The notes under the pieces: model-generated
The model's input: the letters and a program-made list of their open reading frames with translations, nothing else
Told to the model about the DNA's origin: nothing
The model's database searches: none
Position numbers and translations under genes: made by a program
In this document: positions 1-4,955 of the stretch, in pieces
How the letters are laid out: every line of letters starts with the position of its first letter
Position numbering within the stretch: position 1 is the first letter of the stretch
DNA from: Verrucomicrobiota bacterium
GTDB lineage: Bacteria > Verrucomicrobiota > Verrucomicrobiia > Opitutales > Coraliomargaritaceae
DNA length: 9,089 bases
Direction of reading: 5' to 3'
NCBI GenBank assembly: GCA_027620575.1
Contig: JAQCDT010000041.1
Location: 1 to 9,089, forward strand

Positions 1-280
1 ATCCAGGACCAGCTACGGAAATTTCAAATAAATTACTATCAATCGTTTTGGAATCTAATAGCTTTTTACAAATATCATTAGCTAATTGAACAGGATTTAA
101 ACCATTCTTTTTTGCTAACGGAAGGATTCCATTCGCTTGAAAATCGGCAAACTTAGGGTCAGCTGCACGAATAATTGGATCAAACGAATCTGTGAATCGT
201 TGTGCTAATTCAGTATCATTTTCAAAAAGCATACGCATTGCTTTATCAATCGATTGAATTGGATTAAATGATATGTCCAT
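1..280 (-). CDS. argS: Arginyl-tRNA synthetase, N-terminal part (partial)
   Basis: Reading the minus strand from the ATG at 280-278 gives an open frame of 93 codons with no stop before the window edge, so only the N-terminus is present. The protein ligates arginine to tRNA-Arg in the cytoplasm. The visible part matches the ArgS N-terminal additional domain (Add-1), which recognises the tRNA D-loop: a segment DPKFADFQAN at about residues 41-50, then LAKKNGLNPVQLANDI at about 55-70, then EISVAGPG at 86-93. This is the family's order of D-x-K-x-x-D-[FY]-Q-x-N, an N-P-x-x-[LV]-A helix and the [IV]-A-G-P-G turn that leads into the catalytic domain. The HIGH and KMSK motifs lie outside the window. 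No good Shine-Dalgarno sequence precedes the start. The gene is divergent from the thymidine-phosphorylase-like gene. The identification is from recognised motifs only. Confidence 0.88.
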   Translation of the reverse strand, partial: MDISFNPIQSIDKAMRMLFENDTELAQRFTDSFDPIIRAADPKFADFQANGILPLAKKNGLNPVQLANDICKKLLDSKTIDSNLFEISVAGPG

Positions 281-334
281 GAATTTTATTTCCGCACGCA
301 GTTCGTTTATCGTAAGAGTTTAGTAAAGAAAACA

Positions 335-352
335 TACTTGTTTGGACAAGTA
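335..352. promoter_or_regulatory. Perfect inverted repeat in the argS upstream region (candidate operator)
   Basis: TACTTGT (335-341) and ACAAGTA (346-352) are perfect inverted copies separated by TTGG. The repeat lies 55 bases upstream of the argS start and 28 bases upstream of the plus-strand TTGACA box. That position suits an operator for argS or the divergent gene, or a hairpin in the argS leader. No T-run follows on either strand, so it is unlikely to be a terminator. I do not recognise the half-site. Confidence 0.4.
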
Positions 353-379
353 GTAAATTACATCTAGGTGTGATTAATC

Positions 380-407
380 TTGACAATTTTCCGCAAGAGG
401 CTAGCAA
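380..407 (+). promoter_or_regulatory. Promoter candidate for the thymidine-phosphorylase-like gene
   Basis: A perfect -35 box TTGACA occurs at 380-385. The best -10 near the right distance is TAGCAA at 402-407 (spacer 16), which is poor; AGCAAT at spacer 17 is no better. The call rests on the -35 box, the position in a divergent spacer, and a 14-base stretch around the -35 box that is identical to the one in front of nusA (AATCTTGACAATTT at 376-389 and 4850-4863). A start near 413 would leave a leader of about 100 bases before the preferred ATG at 515. Confidence 0.4.
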
Positions 408-443
408 TAAGAGGTTTATGCCAATAAACAAATCTATTATTGC
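404..443 (+). promoter_or_regulatory. Nested inverted repeats in the leader of the thymidine-phosphorylase-like gene
   Basis: GCAATAA (404-410) pairs with TTATTGC (437-443). Inside that, GTTTAT (414-419) pairs with ATAAAC (424-429) across the loop GCCA. The two stems are perfect and nested, so an RNA covering this stretch could fold into a two-tier hairpin. The outer 5' arm overlaps the candidate -10 region, so it could be a DNA operator instead. The stems are AT-rich and chance is possible. Confidence 0.3.
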
Positions 444-514
444 CTCATGTTACATTCCATGAGACTACACAAATTTTAGTTCGTTTTTTATACACACAAT
501 CATCCGTAAACAAA

Positions 515-1852
515 ATGCGCAAAAAAATCATAAGTACACGCAAATTTATTAAGCCTTCATTTCGATATTTAATCGAAAAAAAACGTGATGGCGGTGAATT
601 TTCAGACGATGAAATTCGCTATCTAGTCGATTCGATTTTAGACGAAGAGATTCCAGATTATCAGCAATCAGCACTCGCGATGGCTATTTATTTTCAAAAT
701 ATGTCAGCTCAGGAAACAGCGGTATTTGCTGAAGAAATGATGCTGTCCGGTGAAATGATTGATTTAACTCATATCGCTCGTCCAAAGATTGATAAGTATT
801 CTACTGGAGGAGTTGGAGATAAGTCATCATTAGTATTGGCACCTCTAGCGGCTGCGGCTGGAGTCGTCATGCCTACAATGAATGGGCAAGATGAAGAATA
901 TGTCATCAGTAATTTAGATAAATTATCAGCGATTCCAAAATTCAATCCTCAATTAAGTATTAAGGAGTTTAAAGGACAGTTAAAACAGGTTGGATGTGCA
1001 ATCATCGAGCAAAATGAAGAAATTGCCCCTGTGGATGCGATGCTTTACAAGCTTAGGCAGCAAACAGGATCTATTCCTAGCATACCTTTAATTACTGGAA
1101 GCGCATTAAGCCGTAAATTAGCTGAAGGTGCTGAAAGTTTAGTTGTCGATGTGAAATGGGGTAATGGTTCTTTCATTCGTGATATTGAGCAAGCTAGACA
1201 ACTGGCTCGTTTTATTACACGTGTAGTACGCTCTATGAAGAAACGTCGTTGTGTGGCTTTGGTGACCGATATGAATCAGCCTTTGGGCGATTCGGTTGGG
1301 ACTGCATTAGAAATTCAAGAGGCAATTGAATTGTTGAGTGGTCGTGGACCTGAAGACTTGCAGGAATTAATTTTAAAGCTAGGCATGGAAATTGTTCGAT
1401 TGGCTGGCGTAGCAGGTTCAACTTTATCGGCCAAGCAAACCGTCTTGAGACATTTAAATGATGGATCCGCTTTAGAAAAATTTAAAGAGATGATTGCTGC
1501 TCAAGGGGGAGATACATCGGTAATTGATAATCCAGATAAATTCCCTAAAGCAAAATATATTCGAAAGCTACCAGCCCCAAAGCGCGGTTATGTTCACACT
1601 ATTAATGCAGGCATGATTGCGGAAGGTGTTCAGAAATTGGCTATGTTATCGAATAAGACTATGGATCCCGCGGTTGGCGTTTCTGAAATCAAGAAGGTCG
1701 GAACACAAGTCAAACAAGGAGAGCCTTTGATGATGATTCATTATAATGATGAAACCAAAATGGAGGAAGCCTTAGAATTTCTCAAGTCAGCGTATCGTTT
1801 AGCACCTAAGAGACCAAATCCACCAGATTTAATCGCTGAGCGAGTCGCTTAA
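515..1852 (+). CDS. Thymidine/pyrimidine-nucleoside phosphorylase family protein with a divergent active site
   Basis: The protein has 445 residues from the ATG at 515, about the length of E. coli DeoA (440). An in-frame TTG at 440 would add 25 residues unlike the family; homology begins at about residue 16 (FRYLIEKKRDGGE). Classical members cleave thymidine or uridine with phosphate to base and (deoxy)ribose 1-phosphate. Family landmarks are clear: KYSTGGVGD at 94-102, LDKL at 134-137, APVDAMLYKLRQ at 171-182, LITGSALSRKLAEG at 192-205, DVKWGNGSF, DMNQPLG, and a C-terminal PYNP_C-like domain from AAQGGD onward. Against remembered E. coli numbering (offset +10), K84, S86, S95, R171 and S186 are kept. 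H85 is Tyr95, S113 is Asn123, T123 is Asn133 and K190 is Arg200. The glycine-rich loop between Asn123 and Asn133 is replaced without gaps. Family membership is secure; classical phosphorolysis is doubtful, so I give no symbol. The frame is intact, so it does not look like a pseudogene. No Shine-Dalgarno sequence is visible. Confidence 0.85.
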   Translation: MRKKIISTRKFIKPSFRYLIEKKRDGGEFSDDEIRYLVDSILDEEIPDYQQSALAMAIYFQNMSAQETAVFAEEMMLSGEMIDLTHIARPKIDKYSTGGVGDKSSLVLAPLAAAAGVVMPTMNGQDEEYVISNLDKLSAIPKFNPQLSIKEFKGQLKQVGCAIIEQNEEIAPVDAMLYKLRQQTGSIPSIPLITGSALSRKLAEGAESLVVDVKWGNGSFIRDIEQARQLARFITRVVRSMKKRRCVALVTDMNQPLGDSVGTALEIQEAIELLSGRGPEDLQELILKLGMEIVRLAGVAGSTLSAKQTVLRHLNDGSALEKFKEMIAAQGGDTSVIDNPDKFPKAKYIRKLPAPKRGYVHTINAGMIAEGVQKLAMLSNKTMDPAVGVSEIKKVGTQVKQGEPLMMIHYNDETKMEEALEFLKSAYRLAPKRPNPPDLIAERVA

Positions 1853-1875
1853 GAGTTTATAAGTTTACCAAAGTT

Positions 1876-1910
1876 AAGGCTTTCAATTGATTTGAAAGCC
1901 TTCTTTTTAT
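1876..1910 (+). terminator. Intrinsic terminator between convergent genes
   Basis: AAGGCTTTCAA (1876-1886) pairs perfectly with TTGAAAGCCTT (1892-1902), giving an 11-bp stem with a 5-base loop. CTTTTTATCTTTT follows. It lies 23 bases after the stop of the thymidine-phosphorylase-like gene and just beyond the efp stop on the other strand. The T-run favours plus-strand termination; the minus-strand side has only a weak T-stretch, so bidirectional use is possible but less certain. Confidence 0.88.
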
Positions 1911-1913
1911 CTT

Positions 1914-2471
1914 TTAAGCTCTACTCATGTAGGAGCGATCAGCCGTAGATACTTTAATGATTTCGCCTTCTTTAATAAATAAGGGAACTTGAATCGTAAG
2001 ACCTGTTTCTAAAGTAGCTGGCTTTTGTACATTACTTGCAGTATCACCACGGATTCCTTCGGGTGATTGGACAACTTTCATTTCTACAGATGCAGGTAAG
2101 TCGATAGAAATAGGGTCATCACTGACAAATAGAATACTGTAAGCAGAATTTTCTACTAGAAAATCCATTGCATCGCTCACCATAGCCTCGTTGAGCAAGG
2201 TGTCTTCAAAAGTCTCTGGATCTATAAAGTGGTAGCCGTCTTGATCTTTGTAAGAAAATTCAAGTTTACGATTATCGGTATGCAAAATCTCTACACTGTC
2301 CGTAGTCCTAATCTTTGTATTCGTACTCGAGCCCGTATTTAGATTTCGCATTGTAACCTGCATAAAGCCAGCCTGTCTTCCTTGGGTTCGGTGTTGTACA
2401 TCTAGTACTAGGTGTGGTGTTCCTTGATATTTAAGTACTTTGCCTTTTCTAACATTTGTTGGGGATGCCAT
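1914..2471 (-). CDS. efp: Elongation factor P
   Basis: The product is a 185-residue protein, the normal EF-P length. EF-P binds between the ribosomal P and E sites and relieves stalling at polyproline stretches. All three domains are recognisable. The N-terminal KOW-like domain (about 1-65) opens with VRKGKVLKYQGTPHLVLDVQ. The first OB domain carries FSYKDQDGYHFIDPETFED (about 72-90). The C-terminal OB domain carries the EF-P signature region IRGDTASNVQKPATLETG, then VQVPLFIKEGE and a final KVSTADRSYMSRA. At the domain I tip, where E. coli has the beta-lysylated Lys34, this protein has Arg32 (context QGRQAG), the residue and number that EarP rhamnosylates in Pseudomonas-type EF-P. No modifying enzyme gene is in the window. 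The ATG at 2471 gives the expected N-terminus, but no Shine-Dalgarno sequence precedes it. The gene is convergent with its upstream-coordinate neighbour and divergent from serA. Confidence 0.97.
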   Translation of the reverse strand: MASPTNVRKGKVLKYQGTPHLVLDVQHRTQGRQAGFMQVTMRNLNTGSSTNTKIRTTDSVEILHTDNRKLEFSYKDQDGYHFIDPETFEDTLLNEAMVSDAMDFLVENSAYSILFVSDDPISIDLPASVEMKVVQSPEGIRGDTASNVQKPATLETGLTIQVPLFIKEGEIIKVSTADRSYMSRA

Positions 2472-2508
2472 AATCTTTTTTCTTTTAGGTGAATTTTTTT
2501 GTTTTAAA

Positions 2509-2539
2509 ATTATTTGTCACTGTGCTTAAAGGCTGTCAA
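2509..2539 (-). promoter_or_regulatory. Candidate efp promoter
   Basis: On the minus strand a perfect TTGACA (2539-2534) is followed 19 bases later by AATAAT (2514-2509), five of six matches to the -10 consensus. The spacer is long, so the match is moderate. Transcription would begin near 2502, giving a leader of about 30 bases before the efp ATG. The -35 box sits inside the loop of the inverted repeat at 2528-2549, so that repeat could act as an operator. Confidence 0.45.
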
Positions 2540-2550
2540 GTATGCCTTTT
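2528..2550. promoter_or_regulatory. Inverted repeat over the efp -35 box and serA leader
   Basis: AAAGGC (2528-2533) and GCCTTT (2544-2549) are inverted copies around a 10-base loop, with TTTT at 2547-2550. In plus-strand RNA it would be a weak terminator-like hairpin upstream of serA. As DNA it brackets the efp -35 box. The function is not determinable from sequence alone. Confidence 0.3.
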
Positions 2551-2562
2551 AGAAGAAAAACT

Positions 2563-2591
2563 ACTCTCTTTTATGAAAAAAAGAGAGTTTT
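2563..2591 (+). promoter_or_regulatory. Hairpin with T-tail in the serA leader (possible attenuator)
   Basis: ACTCTCTTTT (2563-2572) pairs perfectly with AAAAGAGAGT (2579-2588), giving a 10-bp stem with loop ATGAAA, followed by TTTT at 2588-2591. It ends 45 bases before the serA ATG. If transcription starts upstream, this could act as a weak terminator or attenuator or as an mRNA-stabilising structure. The stem is AT-rich and the T-run is short, so termination strength would be modest. I found no convincing serA promoter: TTGTCA at 2514-2519 has no good -10 partner. Confidence 0.4.
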
Positions 2592-2633
2592 CGTTGCAAG
2601 TTCTTAAATCTATTTCTATTTCATTAACTTATT

Positions 2634-4220
2634 ATGAAAATATTAGTTGCAGATCGAATTTCTCCAATTGGAGTTGATTTATTTAAAGCAGAGACAGGCT
2701 TTGAGGTTATTGAGGCCTATGGTTCAACTCCTGAGCAAATTTTAGAATTAGTAAAGGATGTCGACGGAATGGCTGTTCGTTCAGAAACAAAAGTAACTGC
2801 AGAAGTTTTTGCCGCAGCAAAGAATTTAAAGGTTGTGGGTCGTGCAGGAGTGGGTGTGGATAACATTGATATAGAAGCGGCTACGGATCATGGAGTTATT
2901 GTCATGAACACGCCAACTGGTAACACAATCGCGACTGCCGAACTGACTTTTACCCACATGTTAGCGGGGACTCGACCGATTGTGCAAGCGTGTGCACGGA
3001 TGCGAGAAGGTGCTTGGGATCGCAAAAAGTTTACTGGGTCAGAGTTGAATGAAAAAACTCTAGGTGTTCTTGGAATGGGTCGAATTGGTGCGGAGGTTTC
3101 AAAGCGTGCCAGAGCGTTTCAAATGAAAGTTTTGGCATACGATCCTTATTTAACAGAAGCACGTGCAAAAGATCTTGGTGTAACCTTAGCTAAATTTGAT
3201 CAGCTCATTGCGGAATCTGATTATATCACTGTCCATATGCCTCTAACCGCAGATACCAAGCATATGATCAATACAAAGACGATTCAACAAATGAAGGAAG
3301 GCGTACGAATTTTCAATTGTGCACGAGGCGGAATTATTGATGAGTCTGCACTTATAGAAGGTCTAAAATCAGGTCATGTTGCGGCAGCCGGTTTAGATGT
3401 TTATGAGGATGAGCCACCCGCGGAAGATAGTGAACTTCGTTCACTGCCCAATTTAGTCATCACACCTCATTTAGGCGCATCGACTCAGGAAGCCCAAGAG
3501 AATGTAGGTATTGATGTCGCTCGTCAAATGATCGAAACGTTAAAAGGTGGAATGGTCATGAATGCCTTGAATATGCCATCGGTTGATCCGCAGGTGCTTG
3601 AGCGTTTAGCGCCTTATATTTGTTTAGGAGAAAAGTTGGGCACATTTTCGCAGCAATTAGGCCCTGAGGGTATAGAGAAGATGGTGATTCGTTATTATGG
3701 CAAAATGGCAGAATTTGAAACCTTACCTCTGACCAATGCAATTCAACGAGGCTTCCTTCGTGAAATTTCTGAAAATGTTAATGATGTGAATGCTCCCAAG
3801 AAAATCGCTCGACTCGGCATTCAGTCAGAGGAAGTAAAAATTCCTACTCATGATGATTTTAATGAATTAATGGAAGTCTCCGTTGTTAATAGTGCGGGGA
3901 AAACACGTAGCATTAGCGGCTCATTATTTGGTAAACAGCAAGTGCCAAGAATTGTATCAATAGACGGGCATAGTGTTGAGGTGAATACAGATGCGACCTT
4001 GATTGTCTTAAAAAATAAAGATGTACCTGGAATTGTCGGCTTTATAGGTCAAGTTCTTGGAGAGGACAGTGTCAATATTGCCAATATGTCATTAAGTCGA
4101 GATAAGGGTGAAGGGTTTGCAGTCAGTGTGTTTGAAATTGATAGCGTTCCTTCCGAGAAAGCTACCCAACGAATTGTCGAGCATGAGGCGATCGAAAAAT
4201 ATCGCGTGATTAAGTTATAA
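2634..4220 (+). CDS. serA: D-3-phosphoglycerate dehydrogenase, long form with ASB and ACT domains
   Basis: This cytoplasmic enzyme oxidises 3-phosphoglycerate to 3-phosphohydroxypyruvate with NAD+, the first step of the phosphorylated serine pathway. The 528 residues match the long (Mycobacterium/Bacillus-type) form. Split substrate-binding parts lie at about 1-100 and 285-315 and contain VVGRAGVGVDNID (68-80). The Rossmann domain carries GMGRIG at 147-152 with an acidic residue at the end of the second strand (AYDPY, 168-172). The Arg-Glu-His catalytic set is Arg231 (NCARGG), Glu260 (YEDEPP) and His279 (TPHLGAST). An allosteric substrate-binding (ASB) domain spans about 320-450, and a C-terminal ACT domain about 455-528 carries VPGIVGFIGQVLGEDSVNIA. 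The ACT domain suggests feedback by serine, as in the family, but this is inferred. The ATG at 2634 starts directly at the first beta-strand (MKILVADRI), so the start is secure; no Shine-Dalgarno sequence precedes it. plsY follows after 16 bases and is probably co-transcribed. Confidence 0.97.
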   Translation: MKILVADRISPIGVDLFKAETGFEVIEAYGSTPEQILELVKDVDGMAVRSETKVTAEVFAAAKNLKVVGRAGVGVDNIDIEAATDHGVIVMNTPTGNTIATAELTFTHMLAGTRPIVQACARMREGAWDRKKFTGSELNEKTLGVLGMGRIGAEVSKRARAFQMKVLAYDPYLTEARAKDLGVTLAKFDQLIAESDYITVHMPLTADTKHMINTKTIQQMKEGVRIFNCARGGIIDESALIEGLKSGHVAAAGLDVYEDEPPAEDSELRSLPNLVITPHLGASTQEAQENVGIDVARQMIETLKGGMVMNALNMPSVDPQVLERLAPYICLGEKLGTFSQQLGPEGIEKMVIRYYGKMAEFETLPLTNAIQRGFLREISENVNDVNAPKKIARLGIQSEEVKIPTHDDFNELMEVSVVNSAGKTRSISGSLFGKQQVPRIVSIDGHSVEVNTDATLIVLKNKDVPGIVGFIGQVLGEDSVNIANMSLSRDKGEGFAVSVFEIDSVPSEKATQRIVEHEAIEKYRVIKL

Positions 4221-4236
4221 TTGTTCTAATCTATCC

Positions 4237-4839
4237 ATGATTTATTCTTTAGCATTATTGATTGGATATTTTTTAGGGTCGATTAATTTTGCTGTATTGG
4301 TGGCCAAATCTAAAGGCATCGACTTATTTTCTTTAGGCAGTGGCAATCCTGGTGCGACCAATGTAAAACGTACAATGGGTGCTTTTTGGGGAAATACGGT
4401 TTTTCTCTTAGATTTTTTTAAAGGTTATTTAGCCGTTTTTTTAGCACAGTATTTTTTAGGAATGGATGGACTTAATGTTGATCTAATCGGCATTTTCGGT
4501 CTCTTAGGAGGTATTCTAGGCCATAGCTTCTCGGTTTTTCTTAGGTTTAGAGGTGGAAAAGGGGTCGCAACCACCATGGGTGGATTACTCGCACTGATGC
4601 CTTGGGTTTTGGCAATAGGGCTTATTGTCTGGGTGATTGTTTTTTTTATGACACGTGTGGTTGCTTTAGGATCAATTGTTTTCGCCATTAGCTTACCTAT
4701 TAGTTTTTATTTCCTACACGATTTGTCTGATGTTCGATGGATCCTTTGTCTCGTTCTTGCTATATTAATTGTTGTTCGGCATGCTTCTAATATTCAAAGA
4801 CTTTTATCAGGGAACGAACATCATTTTTCAAAAAAGTAA
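4237..4839 (+). CDS. plsY: Glycerol-3-phosphate acyltransferase PlsY (acyl-phosphate dependent)
   Basis: This integral membrane enzyme transfers an acyl group from acyl-phosphate to sn-glycerol 3-phosphate, making lysophosphatidic acid for phospholipid synthesis. It has 200 residues, the usual length. The family's conserved cytoplasmic motifs are all present: the N-terminal GSINFA at 14-19, SLGSGNPGATNVKR at 32-45, the DFFKGYLAV stretch at 59-67, and GHSFSVFLRFRGGKGVAT at 95-112, the last two flanked by membrane segments. Further hydrophobic segments lie at about 2-22, 53-73, 83-96, 114-138, 140-160 and 167-181. In motif 3 the common Pro after GHxF is Ser99; the glycines and lysine are intact, so activity is expected. 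The C-terminus is short, polar and basic (HHFSKK). The start is 16 bases after the serA stop without a Shine-Dalgarno sequence, which suggests co-transcription. The pairing with serA has no obvious pathway logic. Confidence 0.96.
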   Translation: MIYSLALLIGYFLGSINFAVLVAKSKGIDLFSLGSGNPGATNVKRTMGAFWGNTVFLLDFFKGYLAVFLAQYFLGMDGLNVDLIGIFGLLGGILGHSFSVFLRFRGGKGVATTMGGLLALMPWVLAIGLIVWVIVFFMTRVVALGSIVFAISLPISFYFLHDLSDVRWILCLVLAILIVVRHASNIQRLLSGNEHHFSKK

Positions 4840-4853
4840 GACCTAGTGAAATC

Positions 4854-4881
4854 TTGACAATTTATAGTAGTGTGTTTGAAT
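4854..4881 (+). promoter_or_regulatory. Candidate nusA operon promoter
   Basis: A perfect TTGACA (4854-4859) is followed after 16 bases by TTGAAT (4876-4881), four of six matches to the -10 consensus. A TGn extended -10 element (TGT, 4873-4875) sits directly before it. The site starts 14 bases after the plsY stop codon. Transcription would begin near 4888, about 68 bases upstream of nusA and before the terminator at 4910-4939. An inverted repeat TTTGAA-N6-TTCAAA (4875-4892) overlaps the -10 box and the predicted start. Confidence 0.55.
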
Positions 4882-4909
4882 GATCCTTCAAATCTTCTAA
4901 TTCTTATTG

Positions 4910-4939
4910 AAGCGGGCTTGCCTCGCTTTTTTTATTTTT
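4910..4939 (+). terminator. Intrinsic terminator in front of nusA (end of serA-plsY and/or nusA attenuator)
   Basis: AAGCGGG (4910-4916) pairs with CTCGCTT (4922-4928), seven base pairs including one G-U, around the loop CTTGC. T7-A-T5 follows at 4927-4939. This is a textbook rho-independent terminator. It lies 70 bases after plsY and ends 16 bases before the nusA ATG. I see no promoter between it and nusA, so nusA transcription apparently has to pass through it. TTGAAG (4907-4912), overlapping the 5' arm, is complementary to CTTCAA (4886-4891), which offers an alternative, antiterminating fold. Confidence 0.85.
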
Positions 4940-4955
4940 ACAGTCAAATCTTAAT

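Noticed and set aside
281..334. An argS promoter on the minus strand
   Set aside because: TTGTCC with TACTAA at an 18-base spacer is the best pair I could find and matches the consensus too poorly to annotate.
440..514. Upstream TTG start at 440 for the thymidine-phosphorylase-like gene
   Set aside because: The added 25 residues do not resemble the family, and the ATG at 515 gives the normal length and N-terminus.
2489..2572. Upstream part of the frame that ends at 2677, as a 62-residue gene
   Set aside because: It lies across the efp promoter and both hairpins, overlaps serA out of frame and shows no recognisable motif. Only its distal serine-rich part is mentioned, as a speculative leader.
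4920..4955. A second promoter for nusA between the terminator and the ATG
   Set aside because: TTGCCT at 4919-4924 has no -10 at a usual distance, and the rest is the terminator T-run. Only TAATAT-like bases overlap the start codon itself.
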